This document shows positions 27,492 through 36,562 of a stretch of DNA of 64,000 nt, piece after piece; position 1 is the stretch's first letter, and each line of letters starts with the position of its first letter. The position numbers were made by a program, and so were the translations under genes. This DNA is from CAMPJM01 sp964440915. Its GTDB lineage: Bacteria; Bacteroidota; Bacteroidia; Cytophagales; Cyclobacteriaceae. The notes beneath the pieces were generated by a model. The model was given only the letters and a program-made list of their open reading frames with translations. It had not been told where the DNA came from and did not search any database. The stretch covers positions 1 to 64,000 of the forward strand of contig CAYTTV010000014.1 in the NCBI GenBank assembly GCA_964440915.1. Direction: 5' to 3'.

Positions 27492-27499
27492 TAGATTTG
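27492..27499 (+). promoter_or_regulatory. candidate -7 element upstream of the reductase gene
   Basis: TAGATTTG matches the Bacteroidota -7 consensus TAnnTTTG. No TTTG-type -33 box is found 17-23 bases upstream, so the call is weak. It would leave an untranslated leader of about 145 bases before 27651. Confidence 0.3.
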
Positions 27500-27650
27500 C
27501 GTTCGATTTTACACCCTTTGCCATTGTGTTACTATTTAAATATAGTGCCGCAAACCTAAAGCACTATTAAAGTTGTTTATAACAAAATGAGATGTGCTGC
27601 CAGAGGGTATAGCAAGGTTTTCAGGCAGGCAAGAACCATAAGTTTATAGC

Positions 27651-28769
27651 ATGTTTAATATATTTAAAAAGAAGAAGGAGGAAGCGGCCGATCTTAAGAG
27701 CAAGAATGCCCACTATTATGATTTAACGGTGAAAAGGGTTGTTCAGGAGACCGCCGATGCCATTACTATAGAGTTTGAACGACCGGCTTCTTCGATGATT
27801 TATGAAGCAGGGCAGTTTCTGACCTTGATAGCCCACATTGAAGGGGAAGAAGTAAGGAGATCATATTCGCTTTGCACTTCCATGTTGACAGATGACGCAC
27901 CGGCTGTGACAGTGAAAAGGGTAGAAGGAGGGAAAATGTCTAACTTTTTGGCGAGTTCTATAAAAGTAGCAGACAGCCTCAAGGTGATGGAGCCTATGGG
28001 TAAATTTACCGCTCGGGCAAAAGCTGGCAATAAGAGGCATTTGGTGCTTTTTGGGGGAGGAAGTGGTATTACACCGCTCATGGCCATTACAAAGGAAGTA
28101 CTCCATGGAGAGTCAGATAGCATTATTTCCTTAATATACGCCAATCGGAATATCGATAGCATTATCTTCAGGGAGCAGCTTGATGATATACAAAGGAATT
28201 ATGAAGGCAGGTTCCAGGTAATTTATATATTAGATAATGCCCCTGTGAATTGGCAAGGGCCATCAGGCCTCCTCAACCCTGAGAAAGTAAAGACCCTTCT
28301 GGAAAGAGTGCCCGACTGGGGAGAAGAAAAGACTGAATATCTTATGTGTGGGCCAGAGGGAATGATGAATAATATCACCTCAGCTTTGGAAATCATGAGG
28401 GTGCCTAAAGAAAAGATATTCAAGGAAAGCTTTGTGGTGGGGATTACCAATAAAAAGGAAGTAATAGTTGAAGCGCCAACCGAGGATACGATCGTGGCAA
28501 GGGAAGTGAAGATCATTTACGATGATGAAGAACACACTTTTATGGTCGAACCAGACAAAACAATTCTAGAAACTGCGCTTGAATTAGACATAGACTTACC
28601 CTATTCTTGCCAGAGTGGTTTGTGTACTGCTTGCAGAGGAAAGTGCCTTTCTGGTAAGGTCAAAATGGACGAAGAAGAAGGCTTATCCGATTCTGAAAGG
28701 GAAGAAGGATATGTCTTAACATGCGTTGGACACCCTATGACGGATGATGTTGTGATAGAGATAGGCTAG
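27651..28769 (+). CDS. ferredoxin-NADP reductase-type flavin/2Fe-2S oxidoreductase (PaaE-like)
   Basis: Three-domain electron transfer protein: FAD-binding barrel (about 20-120, with RSYSLCTS binding FAD), NAD(P)H-binding domain (about 120-260, with GGGSGITPLMAI and MCGPEGMMN), and a C-terminal plant-type 2Fe-2S domain (about 285-372, SCQSGLCTACRGKC, then a final Cys in LTCVGHP). This arrangement matches PaaE and related reductases of oxygenases or desaturases. The partner oxygenase is not in this window, so the pathway is unknown. It starts with an unusual lysine-rich N-terminus (MFNIFKKKKEEAADLKSK). Confidence 0.92.
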   Translation: MFNIFKKKKEEAADLKSKNAHYYDLTVKRVVQETADAITIEFERPASSMIYEAGQFLTLIAHIEGEEVRRSYSLCTSMLTDDAPAVTVKRVEGGKMSNFLASSIKVADSLKVMEPMGKFTARAKAGNKRHLVLFGGGSGITPLMAITKEVLHGESDSIISLIYANRNIDSIIFREQLDDIQRNYEGRFQVIYILDNAPVNWQGPSGLLNPEKVKTLLERVPDWGEEKTEYLMCGPEGMMNNITSALEIMRVPKEKIFKESFVVGITNKKEVIVEAPTEDTIVAREVKIIYDDEEHTFMVEPDKTILETALELDIDLPYSCQSGLCTACRGKCLSGKVKMDEEEGLSDSEREEGYVLTCVGHPMTDDVVIEIG

Positions 28770-28808
28770 GCTGCCTACCTCTATCTGGATATGTCAAATA
28801 CTCAAGGA

Positions 28809-29357
28809 TTATAAAAACTCAATAGGAATCGAAACTTGTGTTTGATCCCACATCATCATGAGATTAACTCCTTGCTTCTCTTGTTCAAATTCAATCGTAA
28901 AAGGCTCATATGCCGTTTCTGTATTTTTTACAGGAACATCAAAGCGCAGTACGTCATGTTCTGGATTGTACCGATATGCTCCCCATTGGCCTAATTCTTT
29001 GTTTAAAATGATTGTCCAGCTATTTTCTTTAGGAATAGAGAATAAGCTATAAGTGCCGGCTTCCAGTTCGTGGCCACCAATTTTAATGGCGTTCGTGACC
29101 GTCAATTCGGTAGCTTCATTGGCACCGGTCCTCCACACCTGATTGTATGGTGCCAGCCCGGTATCACTAAATACCTCACGCCCTCTTTTGTGCGGTCTGC
29201 TGTACGTGATCTTAATATAGGTGTCCTCATATTTAAAGGTCACCATTTCTAGTGGAGAAGGGCGTGGTTTTAACGCTTCTTGCGCATAAGCCCCTTCGCT
29301 GAGCAGCATGCCCGTTAGGAGCAAGCTTAAATTAAATAGCAATACTTTTCGAATCAT
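28809..29357 (-). CDS. DUF2911-family secreted protein
   Basis: The ATG at 29357 gives a clear signal peptide (MIRKVLLFNLSLLLTGMLL, cleavage after AYAQ); a GTG 54 bases earlier is not used here. The mature domain is DUF2911: RPSPLEMVTFKYEDTYIKI at its start, YSRPHKRGREVFSD, the strongly conserved YNQVWRTGANEATEL and AGTYSLFSIPKENSWTIIL. The family is widespread in Bacteroidota and of unknown role. Its end faces the end of the reductase gene (39 bases between). Confidence 0.92.
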   Translation of the reverse strand: MIRKVLLFNLSLLLTGMLLSEGAYAQEALKPRPSPLEMVTFKYEDTYIKITYSRPHKRGREVFSDTGLAPYNQVWRTGANEATELTVTNAIKIGGHELEAGTYSLFSIPKENSWTIILNKELGQWGAYRYNPEHDVLRFDVPVKNTETAYEPFTIEFEQEKQGVNLMMMWDQTQVSIPIEFL

Positions 29358-29500
29358 AGTGATGATTTCTTTAATTTGGATGAAAATTGTAACAGAGCAT
29401 TGTGCTGCCACCTGCTGTTTGGCTACTAAACTAAGAAAATATTAGAATAGTAAGGGCATGATTTCCAGGTTTTACATGACAATGATAGCATAAACTTTAT

Positions 29501-29983
29501 ATGGAACGTCCAGAGTTCGATGATATTTTTATGGAGCTTGCTGTTAATTTGGCAAAGCGGTCCCATTGCATAAAAAGACACGTAGGCGCTGTGCTTGCCA
29601 AAGATACGCGCATTATATCTATCGGCTACAATGGGCCTCCAGCAGGAACGCACAATTGCGATGAGGAATGGCCTGACACTGGGTGTGCGCTCGACGTTAA
29701 GGGTAGTTGTTCATTAGCCATACACGCCGAACAAAATGCTATTCTCTACGCTGTAAAAAATAAGGCTTCTGTAGAGGGGTCAACTTTGTACGTGACATTG
29801 GCGCCTTGCTTGGCCTGTGCCAGAATAATTTTTAGCATGGGCATTGGAAAAGTCGTTTACCTCAACTCTTATGCGGCCTACAAAGGGTTGGCGGTGGACG
29901 AAGGAGTAGAGTTTTTGAAGCGCTTTGGCGTGGAAGTGATCAAGTATGAAGGGTTACTGGACAATGTCAACCACATGATTTGA
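29501..29983 (+). CDS. dCMP deaminase family protein
   Basis: Zinc-dependent deaminase that converts dCMP to dUMP for thymidylate synthesis. The active-site motif HAEQNA gives His75 (zinc) and Glu77 (general acid/base). The second half PCLACA gives Cys103 and Cys106 (zinc). An extra HNCDEEWPDTGC segment is typical of the ComEB/dCMP branch of the family. The length of 160 residues is normal. It is transcribed away from the DUF2911 gene, with an assembly gap 105 bases after the stop. Confidence 0.93.
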   Translation: MERPEFDDIFMELAVNLAKRSHCIKRHVGAVLAKDTRIISIGYNGPPAGTHNCDEEWPDTGCALDVKGSCSLAIHAEQNAILYAVKNKASVEGSTLYVTLAPCLACARIIFSMGIGKVVYLNSYAAYKGLAVDEGVEFLKRFGVEVIKYEGLLDNVNHMI

Positions 29984-30087
29984 ACCTCTTTTTTGCGGTC
30001 TTTGCATGAAACCTTTCTAATCCACAAAATAAGGGACAGTACCAAAAGCTAATGGCTGTCTGCTCAAGTAGTTTATTGCCAAACTGC

Positions 30088-30187
30088 NNNNNNNNNNNNN
30101 NNNNNNNNNNNNNNNNNNNNNNNNNNNNNNNNNNNNNNNNNNNNNNNNNNNNNNNNNNNNNNNNNNNNNNNNNNNNNNNNNNNNNNN
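30088..30187. other. assembly gap (100 N)
   Basis: Exactly 100 undetermined bases between the dCMP deaminase and murB genes. It is a placeholder. The flanking bases show no gene, so this may hide a repeat or a small insertion. Confidence 0.99.
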
Positions 30188-30272
30188 AGAATTAAGGTGT
30201 AACTAAATTCCATAGTCGATCCTGCTGTTACCTGCCAATTGCTTACTTAGTTTTACTTTGCTGTCCTATCCT

Positions 30273-31298
30273 TCAAACAATATTTACCTCTGGAGAAAGG
30301 ACAATGCCGAACTTTTCATTTACAGAAGCCTGTACTGCTTCGGCCAATTGTTTTATTTCCTCCCCTTTGGCATTTCCGCGATTTACTAGTACCAATGCCT
30401 GATGGGTATGGACTCCAGCATTCCCTATAGATTTGCCTTTCCAGCCACATTGTTCTATCAGCCAACCCGCTGGCACTTTTATCAATCCGTCTATCTGCTC
30501 ATATCCAGGTATAGTAGGATATGCTTCTTTGATTCGGGCAAACAGACCAGCTTCGATGGATGGATTTTTAAAGAAACTGCCAGCATTGCCTATTTTTTTT
30601 GGATCGGGCAGTTTGCTTTGACGGATATGAATCACCGCATCGCTAATGGCCCTTATGCTTAAATCTTTTATCTGAAACTTGTCCAAGGTCTCCTGAATAG
30701 CACCATAGGAAGTGTTATAAATAGGCTGCTTGTTGAGTCTGAATGTGGCTGAGGCAATGATATATTGATTCTTCAGTTCTTGTTTAAAAATGCTGTGCCT
30801 GTAGCCAAACTCACATGCTTGATTGGTAAAGGTTTGAATTGATCGGTCTTCGATCTTCACCGCTTCTAGCATTTCAAAAATGTCCTTGATTTCTACCCCA
30901 TATGCACCGATATTTTGCATAGGAGCAGCCCCAACCGTGCCCGGGATTAACGACAGATTTTCTAAGCCTGCATAATCATGTTCAATACAATAAAGTACAA
31001 ATTGATGCCAGTTTTCGCCTGCCCCTACCTTGAGCCACACATGATCATCGTCTTCTTTTACTTTATCAATGCCATGGATGCTTATCTTAATGACAATACC
31101 TTCAAAATCCTGGGTAAACAACAGGTTGCTTCCGCCACCCAGTACTAATCGAGGAAGTTGCCCATAAATGGGGTCTGCCAACACGGCACGGAGTTCCTCT
31201 ACAGATTGCACGGCCACAAAATATCTTGCCTTCACATCCAGAGCAAAAGTGTTCAGCGATTTTAGAGAATAATTTTCAAGTATATCGATGTTGCCCAT
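30273..31298 (-). CDS. murB: UDP-N-acetylenolpyruvoylglucosamine reductase
   Basis: FAD-dependent reductase that makes UDP-N-acetylmuramic acid for peptidoglycan. Visible features are the FAD-binding stretch VLGGGSNLLFT, GLENLSLIPGTVGAAPMQN (typical of MurB), the YRHSIFK region, and NAGSFFKNP, which holds the catalytic Ser. The length of 341 residues fits the type I (E. coli-like) enzyme. The ATG at 31298 is the first in-frame start. It is a single gene, with the gap-containing region downstream. Confidence 0.96.
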   Translation of the reverse strand: MGNIDILENYSLKSLNTFALDVKARYFVAVQSVEELRAVLADPIYGQLPRLVLGGGSNLLFTQDFEGIVIKISIHGIDKVKEDDDHVWLKVGAGENWHQFVLYCIEHDYAGLENLSLIPGTVGAAPMQNIGAYGVEIKDIFEMLEAVKIEDRSIQTFTNQACEFGYRHSIFKQELKNQYIIASATFRLNKQPIYNTSYGAIQETLDKFQIKDLSIRAISDAVIHIRQSKLPDPKKIGNAGSFFKNPSIEAGLFARIKEAYPTIPGYEQIDGLIKVPAGWLIEQCGWKGKSIGNAGVHTHQALVLVNRGNAKGEEIKQLAEAVQASVNEKFGIVLSPEVNIV

Positions 31299-31608
31299 AA
31301 AGATTTTTTACAGTTCTAAATGTAAAACCGAAAGCTGCTAAATGCAATTTTGGTAGCCAAATATAAGTAAAGGCTAGGTCAAAAGGTTGAGTGAATAGCT
31401 TTTTATAATCACATTCACCTGAAACCCAGTTATCCAAAAAAATGCTTAAGTTTGCCCCGATTGCAGTTTGAAATGAAATTTGAGCCAGTGCCAACAAATG
31501 ATGAAATTTGTGTTAGGGCTAAATGGCTCATGACTTCTCTCCCTACCTGCTGCAACTATGATTTAAGTCATATACTATGTCGATAATTAGGATAATATTT
31601 GCATTGAT
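31299..31608. other. intergenic region between murB and the copper-related genes
   Basis: 310 bases upstream of both murB (-) and the Cys-rich peptide gene (+). A TAAGTTTG at about 31447-31454 matches the -7 consensus but has no clear -33 partner. No hairpin or known metal-regulator site was recognised. Confidence 0.35.
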
Positions 31609-31971
31609 ATGAAAAAGCTTGTGGCTTATATATTGATGCTTTGTCTTATGAATCAGATGTTCCTGGCAGCTGGTTATATGATCGACTATTATGCGGATAT
31701 AGAGTCTTATGTAGCGCAATGTATCAACAAAGACAAACCTACTTTGCAATGTGATGGCCAATGTCTGCTCGCAGAAAAAATAGCAGCGGCACAACAAACT
31801 AATCATACCGATCAATCGATCAATATAAATTTCAATATCGAGTACCTTGCAGGAGCATTCCAAATGCAATATGCCGACTTTCCCGTTTACGACGCACATG
31901 TAGATCGACGGAATATCTTGTACATTTCTCTAACTACCACTTCTCTTTACAAACCGCCCATCTTCGGCTAA
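31609..31971 (+). CDS. small Cys-motif envelope protein of a putative copper operon
   Basis: A hydrophobic start (MKKLVAYILMLCLMNQMFLAAG) acts as signal peptide or anchor. The mature region has Cys38, Cys48 and Cys52 (CDGQC), plausible metal ligands, and the C-terminus ends in SLYKPPIFG. Proteins of this layout are common in Bacteroidota beside TonB-dependent copper-type receptors, but I do not know a functional name. It precedes the His-rich lipoprotein by 210 bases. Confidence 0.7.
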   Translation: MKKLVAYILMLCLMNQMFLAAGYMIDYYADIESYVAQCINKDKPTLQCDGQCLLAEKIAAAQQTNHTDQSININFNIEYLAGAFQMQYADFPVYDAHVDRRNILYISLTTTSLYKPPIFG

Positions 31972-32181
31972 TGCTATATGCTAGGGGCAATTCACTTTGC
32001 TTCCTTTAAAGCCTCTGTCCGATAGACAGAGCGCTATAGATGGTGGAGAATAAGCATTTTATGATTCGTATGCCTTTGCCTGTTTAAAGCAGGGGCAGTC
32101 GTATTGTGGATTAAAGCTTATTATCATATGCTACCGCTCGGTTGAGTAAAATAAGAAGTATCAAAATATATAAAATAACAA
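31972..32181. other. spacer with a hairpin before the lipoprotein gene
   Basis: A perfect 7-bp stem CTCTGTC (32013-32019) and GACAGAG (32025-32031) with a 5-base loop lies in the spacer. It is not followed by a T-run. It could be a leader structure or a weak attenuator between two operon genes. Confidence 0.4.
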
Positions 32182-33006
32182 ATGAAATCTATTCTAACAT
32201 TTTGGGCCATGTGTGTGCTCCTCTTACTTGCTGTGGCTTGCTCAAATGATGATGATGTTGCCCCAATAGCCGATTCCGATATGGAAATGGTGGCAGAAGC
32301 AACAGGAAGCGGGCTGAAAATTGAAGTTTATGCCGAAAGATACCTTTTTGTGGGCTATAATAAACTACAGCTAAAAATTACAGACACTGAAGGCACTCCG
32401 CTTTCAGGGAACATAGAAATCAATCCTGTAATGGATATGGGGCCAATAGATCACGGCGACCATGGAGGTCATGGTGCACATATGGAACATTCCTGCCCAT
32501 ATAATTATCCGGATGGCAAAATTGTCAAGGACGGCTTCATGTCTTTCAATGTGGCTTTTGTAATGCCTTCGGGAGAAATGGGTGCGTGGGTTTTGAATGT
32601 AACCTTCGAAGAGAAAACAGTGGTCGTGCCGATAGAAGTTGTTCAACCCGAATGGTCAAGAATGGCCTCATTTACACATGGTCCAGAAGATGGCAAGACC
32701 AGTTACTTTGTTTTTATAGTAGAGCCTCGAACGCCACAAGTAGGGCAAAACGACCTGCAACTGGCCATATACAAGAGAGTCAACATGTTTGATTGGCCAG
32801 CAGTGGAAGGGCTGGGGGTAGAAATGACACCTTGGATGCCCTCCATGGACCATGGATCTCCTAACAACGTCGACCCAGTAGACAATGGCAGAGGCATGTA
32901 TGTGGGGAAAGTGAATTTTACCATGACCGGAGATTGGCAAATAAGATTGAAGATTATAGACAATGAGGAGGTACTTGGAGAACCTAAATTTGACCTTGAT
33001 TTTTAA
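32182..33006 (+). CDS. His-rich lipoprotein, partner of the copper-type receptor
   Basis: Lipobox LLLAVAC (Cys20) indicates an exported lipoprotein. The sequence repeats a two-domain pattern, each beginning near YLFVGYNKLQLKI and PQVGQNDLQLAIY, resembling FixH-like immunoglobulin folds. The loop DHGDHGGHGAHMEHSC (90-105) contains six His plus Met and Cys, and a second MDHGSP loop follows, typical of copper or nickel binding. The stop lies one base before the receptor start codon at 33008, so the two are translationally close and should act together. Confidence 0.85.
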   Translation: MKSILTFWAMCVLLLLAVACSNDDDVAPIADSDMEMVAEATGSGLKIEVYAERYLFVGYNKLQLKITDTEGTPLSGNIEINPVMDMGPIDHGDHGGHGAHMEHSCPYNYPDGKIVKDGFMSFNVAFVMPSGEMGAWVLNVTFEEKTVVVPIEVVQPEWSRMASFTHGPEDGKTSYFVFIVEPRTPQVGQNDLQLAIYKRVNMFDWPAVEGLGVEMTPWMPSMDHGSPNNVDPVDNGRGMYVGKVNFTMTGDWQIRLKIIDNEEVLGEPKFDLDF

Positions 33007-33007
33007 T

Positions 33008-35068
33008 ATGCGCTGGATATATAAAACCTTATGTTGTAGTGTAGTAGGAGCCTTGTTATCGTGCATGGCTCCTGTGCTTGCCCAAAATGGCCCGATCCAA
33101 TACAAAGCATGGATGGATTCCATGCAGGTAGAAAGTTACATTGCTTGGGAAGCCCTATTGGATGAAATGGAGATTAGACATAAGGAGGATGAAATCCATC
33201 AGCATTACCAAAAGCACATCACTGATAATACCGATAGATTGCTGCACCATTTGCCGGGCATGCACATGATGCGTCGGGGAAGCTTTGCCAATGAACCTCT
33301 TTTGAGAGGACTGAATTCCGACAGGTACACGATGACGGTTGCCAATATGAAGGTATTTGGTGCATGCACAGACAAGATGGATCCTGTCTCTTCTTATATA
33401 GAGCCGATCAATTTACAGAGTATGGACATCAGCTTTGGTGCACAGAATAGCATGACAGGGTCGGGTACAGGAGGAAGCATCAATTTTAATCTCAAAAGGC
33501 CGGTTTTCAATAGTGAAAAACCCGTAGCAGCTTCATTGTCTATGATTTATAACAGCGTGTCAGGAGGGTTTGACCAAGCTGCAGATGTGAGTGTGTCGAA
33601 TGGAAAGCTTGGCGTGCGGCTGAGCGGTGTGCACAGGAAGGCCAATAATTACCGTGATGGGAAGGGCGACAAAGTGCATTACTCCCAGTATGAGAAGTAT
33701 AATTATGCCGCATCTCTCCAATATCGCATAGCCGATGATCAGTTATTGGTTTTTGATTTTTTGGGAGATGACGCCTTGAATGTTGGATATCCGGCTTTGC
33801 CTATGGATGTGGCATATGCTCGAGCAAAAATGTTTGGCCTGAGTTATATGTTTCCCAAGCTTGGTTTTGTTATCGATCCTGAAATCAAAATATACCACAA
33901 TTTTATTCGTCATGCCATGGATGATACCCAACGTAAAGATGTCGTGATGCATATGGACATGCCAGGTGAGACGCATACCAGTGGAGGTTATTTGAAAGGA
34001 GCATTGATAGCCGACGGCAATAACAAAATGGAAATCAACCTCGATTATTATAGCACCTTTGCCAGGGCAGAAATGGTCATGTATCCTAATAATGCAGAGG
34101 AACGTCCCATGTTTATGCTCACTTGGCCCGATGTGAGAAGGCAGTCCGCTAGCATAGGGCTCGATTATTCCCGCAAAATAAATGATCGCTGGGCGGTGAG
34201 TTCAGGATTAAGAACAGAACACGGAACCACCTACATCTCTAGTGAATTTGGTGAGCAGCAACTCAGTGTGTTTGCGAAGACTGGTAAGGAGAAGAGGCAT
34301 GAATGGCTGATTTCTTCAAACTTGGGAATTCAATGGAAACCTACGGAATCGCAGCAATATGGATGGAAAATTGCCTATAGCGAGCGCATGCCCACCACAT
34401 CAGAGCAATTTGGATATTTTCTTTTCAACCGGCTCGATAACCATGATTATATCGGCGACCCCGACTTGAAAAAGGAAGGCAATCTGCATCTCGAAGTTTC
34501 CAATCAAATTAAAACCTCGAAGCTTACCTTGAATTCTGCCTTGTTTTCGTATTTCTTCAGCAACTATATCATGGGCATATACAACAGGGAGTATGCAGCC
34601 ATGACGATAGGGGCCGCTGGCGTGAAGGTTTATGAAAACACCTCTAATGCTACCATGGTAGGAGGAGAAATTAATGCACTGTATAGTGTCGCTTCAAATG
34701 GACTGCTGGAAGTGGGGTTGAAATATGTTTACGGACAGGATTTTGAAGGAAAGCCTTTGCCTCAAATGCCACCTTTAAAACTCAATGTGGGTTATAGCCA
34801 GAAAGCACTGGGAATGTACATCATCCCCGAGTTGGAATGGAGTGCCAAGCAGCATCGAGTCAGCGAGAAGTTTAACGAAAGCACTACAAATGCTTACTGG
34901 CTACTCAACCTCAGTGTTAAAAAGCACTTCACATCGGAAAGGCTCCATTGGGAACTTAGAGGTGGTGTGGAAAATATATTGGACAAGGCTTATCGGGAAC
35001 ATTTTGATATAGGGGATATCTTGCGCCCAGGCCGAAATTTTGTTCTTCAAGTAAAGGTTTCTTATTAA
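33008..35068 (+). CDS. TonB-dependent outer-membrane receptor, OprC/NosA-like
   Basis: Imports a metal ion or chelate across the outer membrane, energised by TonB. I start at the ATG at 33008, which gives a signal peptide ending in VLAQ; an earlier ATG would overlap the lipoprotein gene and bury the signal sequence. The plug domain includes LLRGLNSDRYTMTV and the motif GACTDKM (Cys120, Met124), the CxxxM pattern described for the copper receptor OprC. HHLPGMHMM (80-88) and MHMDMPGETH add His/Met ligands. The barrel ends in FVLQVKVSY with a terminal aromatic residue. The metal is inferred to be copper. Confidence 0.88.
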   Translation: MRWIYKTLCCSVVGALLSCMAPVLAQNGPIQYKAWMDSMQVESYIAWEALLDEMEIRHKEDEIHQHYQKHITDNTDRLLHHLPGMHMMRRGSFANEPLLRGLNSDRYTMTVANMKVFGACTDKMDPVSSYIEPINLQSMDISFGAQNSMTGSGTGGSINFNLKRPVFNSEKPVAASLSMIYNSVSGGFDQAADVSVSNGKLGVRLSGVHRKANNYRDGKGDKVHYSQYEKYNYAASLQYRIADDQLLVFDFLGDDALNVGYPALPMDVAYARAKMFGLSYMFPKLGFVIDPEIKIYHNFIRHAMDDTQRKDVVMHMDMPGETHTSGGYLKGALIADGNNKMEINLDYYSTFARAEMVMYPNNAEERPMFMLTWPDVRRQSASIGLDYSRKINDRWAVSSGLRTEHGTTYISSEFGEQQLSVFAKTGKEKRHEWLISSNLGIQWKPTESQQYGWKIAYSERMPTTSEQFGYFLFNRLDNHDYIGDPDLKKEGNLHLEVSNQIKTSKLTLNSALFSYFFSNYIMGIYNREYAAMTIGAAGVKVYENTSNATMVGGEINALYSVASNGLLEVGLKYVYGQDFEGKPLPQMPPLKLNVGYSQKALGMYIIPELEWSAKQHRVSEKFNESTTNAYWLLNLSVKKHFTSERLHWELRGGVENILDKAYREHFDIGDILRPGRNFVLQVKVSY

Positions 35069-35290
35069 AGGGAAAATATTTACGCAAGGCTGTCACACTG
35101 AACTCTTTATTGGTGGTGTGGCAAAGGCTAGCGAAATAAGATCAATATTCGTAGAAAAGTGATGGTAGCATAAAAAAATACTATGAGGGTGAACATTGAC
35201 TAAAACATGGAGTAGGAATATATCGATTTTAATACTAGAAAGTCACCCTTATATTTTTTTTATAATGGTCGTCAAAAGACAGTAGTATGA
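35069..35290. other. spacer after the receptor gene
   Basis: No gene is seen. An imperfect stem, TGTCACAC with GTGTGGCA (near 35088-35127), could help end the receptor transcript but lacks a T-run. A longer-range pair, GGGTGA and TCACCC, ends in a run of eight T near 35255. Confidence 0.35.
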
Positions 35291-35320
35291 TTGTGTCTTA
35301 TAGTTTTTTTGTTACCTTTA
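35291..35320 (+). promoter_or_regulatory. putative promoter of the cold-shock gene
   Basis: TTG at 35291-35293, 19 bases of spacer, and TACCTTTA at 35313-35320 fit the Bacteroidota -33/-7 pattern. Transcription would start near 35327, leaving a leader of roughly 28 bases. Confidence 0.5.
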
Positions 35321-35354
35321 CAACTTAAAGCTATTTTAATTTATAACAGTTACA

Positions 35355-35546
35355 ATGAACACAGGAAAAGTAAAATTTTTTAATGAATCAAAAGGCTATG
35401 GTTTTATCAAAGTTGACGATTCTAATCAAGAGCTATTTGTGCACATCTCAGGTCTTATCGACGAAATAAGAGAAGACGATGATGTTACCTTCGAAATTAC
35501 TGAAGGGAAAAGGGGTTTAAATGCAATCAATGTTAAATTAGCATAA
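35355..35546 (+). CDS. cold-shock domain protein
   Basis: Single OB-fold RNA/DNA chaperone of 63 residues. RNP1 is present as KGYGFIKV (14-21) and RNP2 as LFVHIS, the two aromatic single-strand binding motifs. The length is normal. It is monocistronic, with a good promoter and an intrinsic terminator directly after the stop. Such proteins are often cold- or growth-phase-induced, which the sequence alone cannot show. Confidence 0.95.
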   Translation: MNTGKVKFFNESKGYGFIKVDDSNQELFVHISGLIDEIREDDDVTFEITEGKRGLNAINVKLA

Positions 35547-35570
35547 TTAAGATATATTTATTCCTTTGGA

Positions 35571-35592
35571 AAGTCCCGAAAGGGACTTTTTT
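35571..35592 (+). terminator. intrinsic terminator of the cold-shock gene
   Basis: AAGTCCC (35571-35577), a GAAA tetraloop, GGGACTT (35582-35588) and four more T. It is 24 bases after the stop codon. Confidence 0.9.
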
Positions 35593-35782
35593 CGTTTGTG
35601 AGGTTTCTCAGTTTAGGCTATTAAAATTCAGGGTTCAATGATTAAAGTCATGCAACTTTTCCCTTGATAATTTCCTATCTCTCCCATTTTCGGTGCTTTT
35701 CATTCACAACTCAACATTTAAGACTTACCATTCTTTCTTCACCAACCCTATCCTAGTGTCTAAAATCTGATATCTGCTTTCC

Positions 35783-36562
35783 CTACAGTCTACTGCCTAT
35801 TTCACGCATCTTACGCATAGCTTCTTCTAGATCTTCTGGAGTATCTATCCCAATACTTTCGATAGTAGTCTCTTTTGTCTTGATCTTATAGCCATTTTCC
35901 AGCCATCGCAATTGCTCTAATGCTTCTGCTTTTTCCAAAATAGAAATAGGAAGTTGCACTATCTCGGCCAAGGTCTCCGTACGGTAACCGTAAATTCCGA
36001 TATGTTTGTAATATATTCCATGCTTGAGCCACGCCTCTTTTGCCGTACTGCGTTGGTGAGGCAGCGCTTCCCTGCTGAAGTATAAAGCATACCCATTTTT
36101 GTCAAGTACAGCTTTCACCACGTTCGGGTTGTGCAGTGTGGTAGGATTGTCTATCTGTTTTACCAAGGTAGCCAATCCTACTTCTCTGGAAAAGCAAGAA
36201 GCCAATAAGTCTATTTGTTCGGGCGCAATGAAAGGCTCATCTCCTTGGATGTTGATGACATAATCAAATTGTTCTCTCTCTTGAGAAAGGGCTTCATAGC
36301 ACCTATCTGTCCCGCTTTGGTGATCCTCTCGGGTCATGCAAACATTGCCGCCAAACTGCTTTACATGTTCATGTATCTTTTCATGATCAGTGGCAATGAC
36401 TACTTTGTGCAGCGATTTTGAAGCAACCGCCTTTTCGTATACCCTTTGAATCATGGATTTTCCAGAAATGTCTGCCAATGGTTTTGCAGGAAATCTTGTG
36501 GAGGCATAGCGCGCAGGTATAATGCCCAGTATTTTAAATTCACGCATATTTGATTTGGCCAT
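35783..36562 (-). CDS. kdsB: 3-deoxy-manno-octulosonate cytidylyltransferase
   Basis: Activates Kdo with CTP for lipopolysaccharide inner-core synthesis. The start GIIPARYASTRFPAKPLADI is the nucleotide-binding signature. MTREDHQSGTDRCYEA and NIQGDEPFI are further family motifs. The length of 259 residues is normal. The ATG at 36562 directly follows the stop of the NfeD-type gene with no spacer; an internal ATG five codons later (MREFKILG) is equally close to the usual family start. Confidence 0.95.
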   Translation of the reverse strand: MAKSNMREFKILGIIPARYASTRFPAKPLADISGKSMIQRVYEKAVASKSLHKVVIATDHEKIHEHVKQFGGNVCMTREDHQSGTDRCYEALSQEREQFDYVINIQGDEPFIAPEQIDLLASCFSREVGLATLVKQIDNPTTLHNPNVVKAVLDKNGYALYFSREALPHQRSTAKEAWLKHGIYYKHIGIYGYRTETLAEIVQLPISILEKAEALEQLRWLENGYKIKTKETTIESIGIDTPEDLEEAMRKMREIGSRL

